Source: Mycobacterium sp. 050128
Lineage (GTDB): Bacteria; Actinomycetota; Actinomycetes; Mycobacteriales; Mycobacteriaceae
Direction: 5' to 3'
Assembly (NCBI RefSeq): GCF_036409155.1
Contig: NZ_JAZGLW010000007.1
Coordinates: 97,869 to 161,868 of the forward strand
DNA length: 64,000 nt
Shown here piece by piece: positions 37,192 to 45,369 of this stretch. Under the pieces are notes generated by a model that was given only the letters and a program-made list of their open reading frames with translations, did not search any database and was not told where the DNA came from. A program made the translations under genes and the position numbers. Positions within the stretch are counted from its first letter, which is position 1. Every line of letters begins with the position of its first letter.

Positions 37192-38145
37192 TTAGTTGTG
37201 CCCGGGTTGGGGTGTGCTGTCGATGATTGCGCGCTGGATCTGTTCGGGCGGTAGGCCGGCGCGTAGCGCGGCCAGGAGCAGCATCGCGAGGCGTGGGGCA
37301 GGGGTGTGGGCGGCTTGGGCTTCATCGAGTGCGGTGTCGATTGCGATGCCGGCGCGGATGGTGTCGCCGAGGAGGCAGTAGGCGACGGCGGCGATGGTGA
37401 GCGCTTCGGCACGCGGTTGTCCGCGCAGACGCCGCGCGATGTGAGTCCATAGTTCGGCCGCGGATTGGGTGTGCTGGATGGCCGCCCAGATCATGGCGTC
37501 GCGCACGCTCACGTCGGCGGTGATGATGTGGCCGGCGCGGGTGGGCAGGGTGCGGTTGATCGGATGCCCGTTGAGGGCATCGGAGATTTCTTCGGCGGTG
37601 GTGATGACGAGCTCGCCGTGGTCGCCGAGGGGCACTGGGGGTGCGGGGGCGATGGGGGCGAATTCGGCTTCAATGTCGCTGCGCCGGCGGCTGACTCGTT
37701 CACCGCTGAGGACGCGCTGGGCGGTGATCAGGGAGTCGGTGTAGGGGTAGGTGGGGCCGTGTTGCCCGGTGTCGGGCTCATACCACTGTCCTTCGGCGGT
37801 GACGTCGTGGGTCATGATGCGGTTGAGGACGGGAATTGCGGCGTCGGTGAGCGCGTCGCGCAGGGCGTCGAGCAGCGCCAGGGCGTGTGGATTGTGCGGT
37901 TCGTCGCAGACGGCGAGCAGGATCGCCGCGTGGTTGTCGGCCGAGTGCAGATTGCAGGTGGCGGGGAGGTTGGCGGCTTGCCCGGTGGTGATGGTGATAT
38001 CGAAGCGGATGGCGCAGCGGATCCGGAAGCCGCCGTGGGAGTCTCGGCGCAGCATGTAGGCCACGATGCTGTTGGTGGGGGCGAAGCCGAGGAGGCCGGC
38101 GGCCGCGGCGACGATGTCGGCTGGGGAGCGCAAGTCTGTGGTCAT
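37192..38145 (-). CDS. DUF4192-family protein
   Basis: 317 residues from the ATG at 38,145 behind AAACGGAGAA. The N-terminus (LRSPADIVAAAAGLLGFAPT) and a VRDAMIWA...AAELWTHIARRLRGQPRAEAL region are typical of the actinobacterial DUF4192 family, whose function is unknown. It is the last minus-strand gene of the block and the first of that strand to enter if oriT lies at 36.4 kb. A shortened relative lies at 39,939. Confidence 0.82.
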   Translation of the reverse strand: MTTDLRSPADIVAAAAGLLGFAPTNSIVAYMLRRDSHGGFRIRCAIRFDITITTGQAANLPATCNLHSADNHAAILLAVCDEPHNPHALALLDALRDALTDAAIPVLNRIMTHDVTAEGQWYEPDTGQHGPTYPYTDSLITAQRVLSGERVSRRRSDIEAEFAPIAPAPPVPLGDHGELVITTAEEISDALNGHPINRTLPTRAGHIITADVSVRDAMIWAAIQHTQSAAELWTHIARRLRGQPRAEALTIAAVAYCLLGDTIRAGIAIDTALDEAQAAHTPAPRLAMLLLAALRAGLPPEQIQRAIIDSTPQPGHN

Positions 38146-38544
38146 GGTGGTTCTCCGTTTCGGATTTGTGATTTCGGGGCGCCGGTCGGCGCTGGGGTGT
38201 TGGGGGGACCGGCGGGGTGGCGGGGTCAACCCCGAAGAGGCCGGCGGAAAGCAAGAGGCGGATTTTCGGCCCGGCGAGCCCGGCGCGTAGCGCCCGGGGG
38301 GCGAGCTCTGGTAGGGCCGACAAATGCCGCCGGTGGCGCCCGGGCGCAGCGGGAGCCGGCCGGGCAGGCCGGCGGGAGCGCAGAACGGGCGAGCCCGCCG
38401 GGCGTGGGTTGAGCGCGACGGGGTCCCTGTCGGTCACACTTGGCACCCGCTGACGGCTAATAAAGGTGTGGGGTTGCCGATTTCGGCCGCCGGCAGGTGG
38501 CCAGTCCGGGCGCGCGGGGCGCGCCGGCACCCGACGCAACTGGA
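38146..38544 (-). repeat. leader module 1 (long hairpin)
   Basis: Non-coding module before the DUF4192 gene. Arms TTTTCGGCCC (38,263-38,272) and GGGCCGACAAA (from 38,314), with one bulged C, enclose a GC-rich inner hairpin. It shares the boxes CTCCGTTT (near the start), CAACCCCGAAGAG and GCTGACGGCT with the other modules; closest to module 7. Confidence 0.75.
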
Positions 38545-38598
38545 AGAAAAAGGGGGGCCCGGCCAACCCTCCGTTGGTGGGAGAGGTGGCCGGGCCCC
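38545..38598 (-). terminator. repeated intrinsic terminator, copy 2
   Basis: GGGGCCCGGCCA (38,554) pairs with TGGCCGGGCCCC (to 38,598); minus-strand T-run from AGAAAAAGG. Ends the pair of genes at 38,614-39,276. Confidence 0.8.
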
Positions 38599-38613
38599 GA
38601 GATATGTGGCCGC

Positions 38614-38787
38614 TTAGGTGATCTCGCAGGCGGCGTCGCGCAGCGCCTCGAGCAGCTCGACGTTCTCACCGAGCGTCATCGTGTCGTGTCCCCACTGGGC
38701 GTAGGTGCCGGTGAGGGTATCGATGAAAAACGGGATCTCGACCGTGCGGTTGTCGATGCTGCGGTTCACGGTGCCTTCGATGATCAT
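38614..38787 (-). CDS. 57-residue hypothetical protein
   Basis: ATG behind AAAGGAGC. It has a beta-rich N-terminus (MIIEGTVNRSIDNRTVEIPF) and an acidic helix at the end (LGENVELLEALRDAACEI). It follows the 152-residue gene by 30 bases and shares its module, so the two form one transcript. Unknown; small acidic proteins like this are common among leading-region anti-defence genes, but nothing specific was recognised. Confidence 0.6.
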   Translation of the reverse strand: MIIEGTVNRSIDNRTVEIPFFIDTLTGTYAQWGHDTMTLGENVELLEALRDAACEIT

Positions 38788-38817
38788 GAGACGGCTCCTT
38801 TCGGGCTGGGTGGGTGG

Positions 38818-39276
38818 TTAGGCGCTGCGCCGGTAGGCGGCCGGCAGGCTGATGCGGGTGATGCCCCATGGAGCGGGGTCGTAGCCCGGCAGCGCCTGGC
38901 CCAGCATGGTTTGCAGCTCACGGCAGAACGCGTAGGCCTCGGTGTGCTGCCAGTCTTTGGGTTCGCAGGACTGGTATTCGTAGCACTGCAACGCCTTGAG
39001 GACTTCGACGATCGACCAGCTGGTGTGCAGCGGGCGGGTGTAGCGGTACTCGTAGGGCTCGTGAACGGGGTTGTTGAAGTAGCAGTAGTTGACCGAGGTC
39101 GTGTTGGCGTCGACGAGCATCTGCCCAACCTGGTCGAGGTTGTCCTCGGTGAGCTGGTTGACGCGGGTCGGGTTGTCGTAGATCCAGGTGAGGTTGCCGC
39201 AGGGCCGGCGGAATCCGTGGCGGCCGGCCCATAGCAGGACATTGACGTGTTCGGCCTCGACGACGTACGCGCTCAT
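38818..39276 (-). CDS. 152-residue hypothetical protein
   Basis: ATG behind ACGGAGCAAC. Rich in aromatic residues (NYCYFNNPVHEPYEYRYTRP) with a helical C-terminal half. No signal peptide, no membrane segment and no family I know. Preceded by leader module 2 and followed by the 57-residue gene in the same unit. Confidence 0.65.
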   Translation of the reverse strand: MSAYVVEAEHVNVLLWAGRHGFRRPCGNLTWIYDNPTRVNQLTEDNLDQVGQMLVDANTTSVNYCYFNNPVHEPYEYRYTRPLHTSWSIVEVLKALQCYEYQSCEPKDWQHTEAYAFCRELQTMLGQALPGYDPAPWGITRISLPAAYRRSA

Positions 39277-39620
39277 GATGTGTTGCTCCGTTTCGGATGG
39301 TGATTGAATGCGCCGGTCGGCGCTGGGGTGCGGGGAAGCGGGTGAGGGTGGGCGGTCAACCCCGAAGAGACCGCGCCGCACGGAGCAGGGTTTTCGGCCC
39401 GCGCTCGCCGGCGCGCAGCGCCCTGGGGCGAGCTGGCATAGGGCCGAAAAGGTCACTCGGCCTGCGTAGTTCGGTGTGGGCGTGGGTTGAGCGCTCGGGC
39501 CCCCGCCCGCTTACCATGAGCACCCTGCTGACGGCTTAAAGGTGAGTGGCTACGGATTTGGTGGCCGCCGGCAGGTGGCCAGTCCGGTCGCGCGGGGCGC
39601 GCCAGCACCCGGAGGCCGGA
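39277..39620 (-). repeat. leader module 2 (long hairpin)
   Basis: Arms TTTTCGGCCC (39,391-39,400) and GGGCCGAAAA (39,441-39,450), exact 10 bp, enclose GCTCGCC/GGCGAGC. Nearly identical to module 6 over about 300 bases. GCTGACGGCT is at 39,527-39,536. Confidence 0.8.
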
Positions 39621-39669
39621 AGAAAAGGGGGGCCCGGCCAACCCCGAATGCTGGGAACTGGCCGGGCCC
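39621..39669 (-). terminator. repeated intrinsic terminator, copy 3
   Basis: GGGCCCGGCCA (39,630) pairs with TGGCCGGGCCC (to 39,669), with a short minus-strand T-run. Ends the 39,680 gene. Confidence 0.8.
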
Positions 39670-39679
39670 GCAGTGCGAG

Positions 39680-39907
39680 TTAGAGGTGGTCGTTGACTTC
39701 GGCGGCGGCGAAGCTGAGGTAGCTGAGGATTTCGCGGCGGTTTCCTTGCAACGCAAGCCCGTCGCCGTTTTCGTTCCACAGGCCCAGGACAAATGGGGCG
39801 GTGAGTTCGTCTTCGTCGGCAGGGTGCAGTTCTTCGATGGCCCTCTGGCGTGGGTGGAGGGTGTAGAGGCTGGGCGCGGCGTGGCCCCACTCGGTGTGGT
39901 TGCTCAC
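39680..39907 (-). CDS. 75-residue hypothetical protein
   Basis: Acidic, with PADEDELTAPFVLGLWNENG in the middle and a helical end. Starts 31 bases after the DUF4192-like gene and shares its promoter module. No family recognised. Confidence 0.6.
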   Translation of the reverse strand: MSNHTEWGHAAPSLYTLHPRQRAIEELHPADEDELTAPFVLGLWNENGDGLALQGNRREILSYLSFAAAEVNDHL

Positions 39908-39938
39908 GATGGCTCCTCTGTGGATGTCGGATTGGGGT

Positions 39939-40334
39939 TCAGATCACGGTGTGGGGAAGGTTCTCGCGGATGCGGTGGTCGAGTTTGAGAGTGGCGATGG
40001 CCTCCGGAGGTTCGGTGTGTTCGCGGCGGACGGCGACGTCGACGCGGGTGATTAGAGTGGCGCTGATGCCGGGATTGCCGCCTTTGAGGGCGAATACGGC
40101 GGCGAGGGTGAGGGATTCGATGCGGGCTTGTCCGCTGAGATGGGCGCCGATGCGGCTCCACAGTAGGGCGGCCCGCAGGGGGCAGCGGTCGGCGATTTTG
40201 TAGAGCACGGTCTTAAAGGTGTCGTCGAGTAGGAGGGGAGCGCTGAGTTCGGCGAGACCTCGGGTCGGGTTGCAGGTGCCGGTGACCAGTTCGGTGCGAA
40301 GGTCGGCCAGGATCGCGATGCGGTTGTAGCACAT
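39939..40334 (-). CDS. short DUF4192-like protein (C-terminal half only)
   Basis: 131 residues. ALLWSRIGAHLSGQARIESL and LAAVFALKGGNPGISATLI align with AELWTHIARRLRGQPRAEAL and IAAVAYCLLGDTIRAGIAI of the DUF4192 protein at 37,192, so this is a paralogue keeping only the C-terminal helical part. ATG behind TTCTCCGT-type spacing shared by the modules. Followed by the 75-residue gene. Confidence 0.65.
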   Translation of the reverse strand: MCYNRIAILADLRTELVTGTCNPTRGLAELSAPLLLDDTFKTVLYKIADRCPLRAALLWSRIGAHLSGQARIESLTLAAVFALKGGNPGISATLITRVDVAVRREHTEPPEAIATLKLDHRIRENLPHTVI

Positions 40335-40443
40335 GATGTTTTCTCCGTTTCTTGCGGTGATGGAGTGCGCCGGTCGGCGCTGGGGTGCGGGGAAGCGGGT
40401 GAGGGTGGGTGCGCAATCCCCGGAGAGTCCTGAGAAGGGGCGG
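40335..40443 (-). repeat. leader module 3 (short, hairpin missing)
   Basis: Keeps the start-proximal part (CTCCGTTTCTTGCGG, GCGCCGGTCGGCGCTGGGG, GGGTGAGGGTGGG) but lacks the TTTTCGGCCC hairpin and the GCTGACGGCT box. A natural deletion variant. Confidence 0.65.
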
Positions 40444-40449
40444 GGGTGC

Positions 40450-40481
40450 TGGCCGGGCCCGTGCGGGTGCGGACCCGGCCA
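40450..40481 (-). terminator. degenerate terminator hairpin
   Basis: TGGCCGGG and CCCGGCCA form an 8-bp stem just after the 40,494 gene; unlike the others it has no T-run. Confidence 0.5.
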
Positions 40482-40493
40482 ACCCGCGGGTGA

Positions 40494-40955
40494 TTAGGCC
40501 GCCACGCTCACGTGGTGATCCAGCAGGGTGTCGATTGCGGTGTTGAGGTCGTCGTGGTGTTGTGGTGCGCCGGCGTCGACGGTGATGGTCCAGGCCGGTT
40601 GGTCGGCGATTCCGGCGGTCAGGGTGTAGGTGTGGCCGCGGCGGTGGGCGCGGTAGGTCCAGGTGTCGGCGGTGGCGTGGAAGGTGAGGTCGCCGGCGCG
40701 GACTTTGAGGATTCGGGTGTCGGGTTCGGCGTTGAGGTCGGGTGCGGTGGCTTCGATGGCGACCATCTGTCCGTGGTCGTCGGTGGCGAGTAGTACGAGG
40801 TGGTGCCCGGTTTGGGGGGTGTAGTCGTGCACGGTGGTGAGTTGGATGTCGCCGTGGTTGTGGAACAGGATGCTGGTGATTCCGTACTGCTGTTGCTGGA
40901 TTCGTCCGGCTGCTTCGTCGAGAAGGTTGAAGGCGAGTTCGAATTCGTGGTCCAT
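40494..40955 (-). CDS. 153-residue hypothetical protein
   Basis: ATG behind ACGGAGCAAC. A helical start (FELAFNLLDEAAGRIQQQQY) then beta-rich repeats with many His residues (YTPQTGHHLVLLATDDHGQM, TWTYRAHRRGHTYTLTAG). No signal or membrane segment. Own module (module 4). No family recognised. Confidence 0.6.
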   Translation of the reverse strand: MDHEFELAFNLLDEAAGRIQQQQYGITSILFHNHGDIQLTTVHDYTPQTGHHLVLLATDDHGQMVAIEATAPDLNAEPDTRILKVRAGDLTFHATADTWTYRAHRRGHTYTLTAGIADQPAWTITVDAGAPQHHDDLNTAIDTLLDHHVSVAA

Positions 40956-41304
40956 GATGTGTTGCTCCGTTCTGTGTGCTGAGTGGTGCGCCGGTCAGCG
41001 CTGGGGAGCGGTCAATCGGGTGAGGGTGGGCGCGCAACCCCGAAGAGTCCGCGCCGAACGGAGCAGGGTTTTCGGCCCGGGTCAATCACCGGCGCGGTAG
41101 CGCCTTGGGGATTGACTTCCATTGGGCCGAAAAGGTCACTCGGCCTGTGTAGTTCGGTGCGGGCGTGGGTTGCGCGGTCGGGCCCCCGGCCGATTAGGCT
41201 GCGACCCTTGCTGACGGCTAGAAGGTGAGGGGCTACGGATTTTGGTGGCCGCCGGCAGGTGGCCAGTCCGGTCGCGCGGGGCGCGCCGGCACCCGGAGGC
41301 TGGA
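40956..41304 (-). repeat. leader module 4 (long hairpin)
   Basis: Arms TTTTCGGCCC (41,069-41,078) and GGGCCGAAAA (41,124-41,133). The inner stem is GTCAATC (41,081-41,087) with GATTGAC (41,110-41,116), replacing GCTCGCC/GGCGAGC of modules 2 and 6 with pairing kept. About 235 bases are identical to module 5. Confidence 0.8.
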
Positions 41305-41355
41305 AGAAAAAGGCGGGGCCCGGCCAACCCCGAGTGCTGGGAGCTGGCCGGGCCC
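41305..41355 (-). terminator. repeated intrinsic terminator, copy 4
   Basis: GGGCCCGGCCA (41,316) pairs with TGGCCGGGCCC (to 41,355), with a T-run on the minus strand. Ends the 41,368 gene. Confidence 0.8.
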
Positions 41356-41367
41356 GGAGTCGGTCGG

Positions 41368-41751
41368 TTAGGCGATGGCACGTGCCCTCGGCGATGCTGG
41401 GGTCGTTTCGCTACGGAGAGCGGCGACTTCGTCGGTGCGGGTGGGCTTGTGGGTGGTTAGGCCCAGTCGGGCCGCGACGCGGTGCGCGGTCCGCGAGGTT
41501 GTGTAGAGGCGCCAGGCGATGAGGTCGATGTCGAGGCGTCCGTGCATACGTCGGATCGCTTCGTCGCGGTCTGCTCCGCGCAGTCGCATGCGCTGGCCGT
41601 CGTGGGCCACCTGGAGGATGGCGAGCTCGTCGATGTCTGGGGTTGCCGCTGACGTCTGTCGCGTGTCGCTGATGGTGAGATGCCGGATGGCTTCGAGGTG
41701 GCTGGTGGGGTCGTGGTCGGTGGTGGCCCAGTGGTCCAGTTGTGCAGTCAT
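41368..41751 (-). CDS. 127-residue hypothetical protein, possible HTH
   Basis: ATG behind AAACGGAGAA. The segment LYTTSRTAHRVAARLGLTTH could be a helix-turn-helix and the middle is charged (ADRDEAIRRMHGRLDIDLIA). Otherwise unrecognised. Own module (module 5). Confidence 0.6.
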   Translation of the reverse strand: MTAQLDHWATTDHDPTSHLEAIRHLTISDTRQTSAATPDIDELAILQVAHDGQRMRLRGADRDEAIRRMHGRLDIDLIAWRLYTTSRTAHRVAARLGLTTHKPTRTDEVAALRSETTPASPRARAIA

Positions 41752-42058
41752 GGCGGTTCTCCGTTTCGGTTGAGTGATTTCACGGCGCTCGTCAGCGCTG
41801 GGGAGCGGTCAATCGGGTGAGGGTGGGCGCGCAACCCCGAAGAGTCCGCGCCGAACGGAGCAGGGTTTTCGGCCCGGGTCAATCACCGGCGCGGTAGCGC
41901 CTTGGGGATTGACTTCCATTGGGCCGAAAAGGTCACTCGGCCTGTGTAGTTCGGTGCGGGCGTGGGTTGCGCGGTCGGGCCCCCGGCCGATTAGGCTGCG
42001 ACCCTTGCTGACGGCTAGAAGGTGAGGGGCTACCGATCGCGGCCACCTCGCGGCTGGA
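41752..42058 (-). repeat. leader module 5 (long hairpin)
   Basis: Arms TTTTCGGCCC (41,866-41,875) and GGGCCGAAAA (41,921-41,930), inner stem GTCAATC/GATTGAC. Practically identical to module 4, pointing to recent duplication. Confidence 0.8.
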
Positions 42059-42107
42059 AGAAAAGGGGGGCCCGGCCAACCCCGAGTGCTGGGAGCTGGC
42101 CGGGCCC
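42059..42107 (-). terminator. repeated intrinsic terminator, copy 5
   Basis: GGGCCCGGCCA (42,068) pairs with TGGCCGGGCCC (to 42,107), with a T-run on the minus strand. Ends the DUF3560 gene. Confidence 0.8.
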
Positions 42108-42123
42108 TGTGGTGCGCTGGTGG

Positions 42124-43107
42124 TTAGCCGTCAGCCGCCGTGCTGTCGTCGGCTGACGCTGGTCGATGGCCGGAGATCTCGTGGTAGCCGATCGTGTTCG
42201 TCCAGGAGGCTCCCTCGTGCATGCGGACTGAAACGCTTTTCGCGTTGACCCGAACAACCGGGTACCAGTGGCCCCGGCGCAGTACGAAGTCCCCCGGCGA
42301 GATGGTGTCGCGGTTGTGGGTGCTGGCGACACCGGCGGCCTGCAGGTCGGCGTAAATCGCGGTCCAGTAGGTGATTTCGTCGCCGCGCTGGGCCATGCGG
42401 GCGATGACTTGGTCGCGGTAGGACCCGGTGGCCGGGCCGAATTCGTCAACGTATTCGTGGGTGGCGCTGCGTGCAACGACACGGCGGTGACCGTCGAGGG
42501 TGCGTTGATCGCCGCGTTGCTCGGCTTCTAACTTCTCGATGCGGTTCTTCACGGTCACCGGGCTGTACCGGTGGGCAGTGGTGGATGCGGCGGCCTCGGC
42601 TCGTCCGCTGGCCTGGCGCGCGAGCTCGGTAGCGTCGATGGCGCGTCGGGTTGCATCGTGGGCGCGGGCGATCGCTTTGCGGTGCCGGCGTTCGCTGTGA
42701 TGCCCGATCTTGATGGGCTCTCCACCGGGAGGCAGCGCAGCTACGGCGCGTTGTTCGGCCTCCCGGGCCGCGTCGGCCGCGGCCCCCTTGCGGTCCGCTT
42801 TGGCGTTGAGCGCTTCGGCGCGGTGCTCTTGGCGCTGCGCCCTGTCGGCCTCGGCCTCGGCGGCGGGGCGGTGACTGTCGTCGATATCGACATTGACGTC
42901 ATGCCCGGCGGCGCGCAGCGCGCCGGCGGCCTGATCGATTTTGTACCGGTTGGGTTGGCGATCGCGGCTACCGGCGATGCCCCATAAGCCCAGGGAGGGA
43001 AACCAGCGGAATCCGGCGGCCTTGAGGATGGTGTTGGTGCCGTCTCCGCGAGTGGTGCCGTGGACGAGGGTGCCTTCAACAGCGCTGTGAATGATATCGA
43101 TAGTCAT
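42124..43107 (-). CDS. DUF3560-domain protein
   Basis: 327 residues. The N-terminal ~70 residues (GTTRGDGTNTILKAAGFRWF) are followed by a coiled-coil Ala/Glu/Arg region with IKIGHHSERRHRKAIARAHD, the DUF3560 hallmark, and a C-terminal beta domain (GDFVLRRGHWYPVVRVNAKS). DUF3560 proteins are frequent on plasmids and phages, sometimes near anti-restriction genes; no activity is established. Own module (module 6). Confidence 0.78.
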   Translation of the reverse strand: MTIDIIHSAVEGTLVHGTTRGDGTNTILKAAGFRWFPSLGLWGIAGSRDRQPNRYKIDQAAGALRAAGHDVNVDIDDSHRPAAEAEADRAQRQEHRAEALNAKADRKGAAADAAREAEQRAVAALPPGGEPIKIGHHSERRHRKAIARAHDATRRAIDATELARQASGRAEAAASTTAHRYSPVTVKNRIEKLEAEQRGDQRTLDGHRRVVARSATHEYVDEFGPATGSYRDQVIARMAQRGDEITYWTAIYADLQAAGVASTHNRDTISPGDFVLRRGHWYPVVRVNAKSVSVRMHEGASWTNTIGYHEISGHRPASADDSTAADG

Positions 43108-43450
43108 GGGTGTTGCTCCGTTTCTTGCGGTGATGGAGTGCGCCGGTCGGCGCTGGGGTGCGGGGAAGCGGGTGAGGGTGGGCGGTCAACCCCGAAGAGG
43201 CCGCGCCGCACGGAGCAGGGTTTTCGGCCCGCGCTCGCCGGCGCGCAGCGCCCTGGGGCGAGCTGGCATTGGGCCGAAAAGGTCACTCGGCCTGTGTAGT
43301 TCGGTGTGGGCGTGGGTTGAGCGCTCGGGCCCCCGCCCGCTTACCATGAGCACCCTGCTGACGGCTTAAAGGTGAGTGGCTACGGATTTGGTGGCCGCCG
43401 GCAGGTGGCCAGTCCGGTCGCGCGGGGCGCGCCGGCACCCGGAGTCCGGA
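43108..43450 (-). repeat. leader module 6 (long hairpin)
   Basis: Arms TTTTCGGCCC (43,221-43,230) and GGGCCGAAAA (43,271-43,280), inner stem GCTCGCC/GGCGAGC. Near-identical to module 2. Confidence 0.8.
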
Positions 43451-43501
43451 AGAAAAAAGGGGGGCCCGGCCAACCCCGAATGCTGGGAGCTGGCCGGGCC
43501 C
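43451..43501 (-). terminator. repeated intrinsic terminator, copy 6
   Basis: GGGCCCGGCCA (43,462) pairs with TGGCCGGGCCC (to 43,501), with a long T-run on the minus strand (AGAAAAAAGG on plus). Ends the 43,518 gene. Confidence 0.8.
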
Positions 43502-43517
43502 AGGCGCTTCTGTTCGG

Positions 43518-44063
43518 TTAGGCGGCGTGGTAGTCGGGATCGTTGGGGTCGCCCTTGTACTGCTCGCCGTCGACGAACACTGTGACGGCAGTCTGGTGGA
43601 CGCAGGTGAGGACCTCGATGAGGGACAGCAGCCCGGCGCGATCGCGGATCTGCCACGTGAGCGGGCCTGTGTAGAGCTCGACCCAGTGGATCTGGGCGGT
43701 CTTGAGTCGGTTGATCCTGGACTGTGTGGCGACGGCATAGACTGGCCGGCGGGTCCATTCGATCGAGAGCATGACTCGGCCGGCGGCCTCGTTTTCGGAC
43801 TCCGCTCGAGCAGAGGGGATTTGGGCGGGCAGGTGGAGCATGTGGCCGCGGGCGGCGATGAATGCCTCGAGTAGTCCTTGGGCGGCTTGGCAGTTGTAGA
43901 TCACCATGTGCATTCCGCCTAGGGTGATGCTCATGCGGGCATCGGGTGTGCGGGCGTGATGGACGCTGATGTCGTGGTCGTGGTGCTGGCCTTTGATCAC
44001 TACGGTGCTGTGAGTGATCAGGCCTGCCGGGATGACGTGGGTGGCGGCCGCCGAGATGGTCAT
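43518..44063 (-). CDS. 181-residue hypothetical protein
   Basis: ATG behind AAACGGAGAA. Beta-rich, with HHDHDISVHHARTPDARMSI and IEWTRRPVYAVATQSRINRL. No signal peptide or known domain. Own module (module 7). Confidence 0.6.
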   Translation of the reverse strand: MTISAAATHVIPAGLITHSTVVIKGQHHDHDISVHHARTPDARMSITLGGMHMVIYNCQAAQGLLEAFIAARGHMLHLPAQIPSARAESENEAAGRVMLSIEWTRRPVYAVATQSRINRLKTAQIHWVELYTGPLTWQIRDRAGLLSLIEVLTCVHQTAVTVFVDGEQYKGDPNDPDYHAA

Positions 44064-44370
44064 AGTGGTTCTCCGTTTCTGGTTTGTGATTTCAGGGCGC
44101 TGGTCAGCGCTGGGGTGCGGGGGGCCGGCGGGGTGTCGGTGTCAACCCCGAAGAGGCCGGCGGTTGAGCAGGAGGCGGATTTGCGGCCGCGAGCGGGAGC
44201 GAGCTGGGTAGGGCCGCAAATGCCGCCGGTGGCGCCCGGGCGTAGTGGGAGCCGCCCGCTGGGGCGGCGGGAGCGAAGAACGGGCGAGCCCGCCGGGCGT
44301 GGGTTGACGGCGACGGGGGCCCTGTCGGTCACGCTTGGCACCCGCTGACGGCTAAAGAAGGTGAGGGGCT
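44064..44370 (-). repeat. leader module 7 (hairpin with compensatory changes)
   Basis: Arms ATTTGCGGCC (44,179-44,188) and GGCCGCAAAT (44,212-44,221), exact 10 bp: the T/A and C/G changes relative to TTTTCGGCCC/GGGCCGAAAA are matched on both sides. Flanking GGCGG/CCGCC is shared with module 1. Confidence 0.8.
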
Positions 44371-44415
44371 GCGGATTTGGTGACCACTAGGTGCGCGGTC
44401 TCACCTCAACGGTGG

Positions 44416-45141
44416 CTACAGGATATGGGTTTTGGCGGCGATGTTGACCAGAACGTCGGTGAGGTTGATGAATCGTCCGTAGTGGGTGCCGTTGGGTTCG
44501 ATGTGCTCGCCGAGCCAGATACCGATGACGTTGGCGGTGCCGGCGTTGTCGCGGGCGAGCTGCCAGACAGGGCCACCAGAGTCGCCGGGGATGCTTTGCG
44601 CCATTCCGGTGGTGAGGTATTGGTCGGCGATGAGTGGGGTGTCTAGTGATCCGCAGGCGATGCCGGTGCGGATTCCGTCATGGCAGACGGCATTGTGGGG
44701 GTCTGGCATTGAGATGCCGCTTATGGGCATGCCGTACATGATGCGGACCGAGTGGTTGGAACCGAAATCGACTAGCCCGTAGTCTTCTTGGAGGTTGTCG
44801 CCGGGGGTGGCGACGGTGAGGATGAAATGTCCGATCGCGCCGGTGGTGCGGTCAACGACGTAGTCGCTGTCGCCCTCATTGCAGTGGCCGGCGGTGATGC
44901 CGTAGTTGATGTTGGTGCCGGGGTCGGCGAAGGTGTAACCCAGGGTGCAGCGTGTGACGCCGTGCGCTTGCATGGCGTCGATTTCATCACCGGGGGATAT
45001 GGTGGCACCGCGCGCATGAGCGCGGGCAGGGCTGCCTACGGCGAGCGCGGCCAGGGCGAGTGCTGCCAGAATGCTTGCCAGCCAGACACTTAACGTGCCT
45101 CGCCGGGGGAGGGAGCCGCATCGGCGGGCGGGCTTGATCAT
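44416..45141 (-). CDS. secreted trypsin-like serine protease
   Basis: 241 residues. Signal peptide (~1-43, with LASILAALALAALAVGSPAR), catalytic His in ITAGHC, Asp in DYGLVDFG and Ser in IPGDSGGPVW: a complete chymotrypsin-fold triad. Several cysteines could form disulphides after export. An extracellular protease in a block of small cytosolic genes is unexpected; it might act on the recipient or donor surface, or be cargo. No hairpin module stands directly before it. Confidence 0.85.
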   Translation of the reverse strand: MIKPARRCGSLPRRGTLSVWLASILAALALAALAVGSPARAHARGATISPGDEIDAMQAHGVTRCTLGYTFADPGTNINYGITAGHCNEGDSDYVVDRTTGAIGHFILTVATPGDNLQEDYGLVDFGSNHSVRIMYGMPISGISMPDPHNAVCHDGIRTGIACGSLDTPLIADQYLTTGMAQSIPGDSGGPVWQLARDNAGTANVIGIWLGEHIEPNGTHYGRFINLTDVLVNIAAKTHIL

Positions 45142-45192
45142 GGCGGGTCCTTTCGTGGGCGCCTGCTGCGGTGGCCGACGCTGGTGCTTGTT

Positions 45193-45369
45193 CTATTGTC
45201 TGACGCTGCGGCTGTGGCGTTCTGCACGGATTTGGGCGCGGCTGTGTAGGAGGTCCAACCAGGCGTGCGCGGTGCGTGCCGCGCGTCCCACCGGTTGGGG
45301 ATAGTCAGCGATGGCGGCGCTGGCGCGGTCGGCGATGAGAAGATCCGGGCTGGGCTGTGCGGTTTTCAT
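45193..45369 (-). CDS. 58-residue hypothetical protein
   Basis: Starts inside the stop of the DnaB-N-like gene (ATGA), the last gene of a coupled four-gene operon. Helical and basic (TAHAWLDLLHSRAQIRAERH). No family recognised. Confidence 0.55.
   Translation of the reverse strand: MKTAQPSPDLLIADRASAAIADYPQPVGRAARTAHAWLDLLHSRAQIRAERHSRSVRQ

Noticed and set aside
37131..44370. CRISPR array or tandem repeat array
   Set aside because: The repeats are 110-400 bases long, separated by whole genes, and show paired structural changes, so they are gene-associated modules and not an array.
44788..45304. Plus-strand frames across the protease gene
   Set aside because: Shadows of the protease gene, which has a full catalytic triad and a signal peptide on the minus strand.
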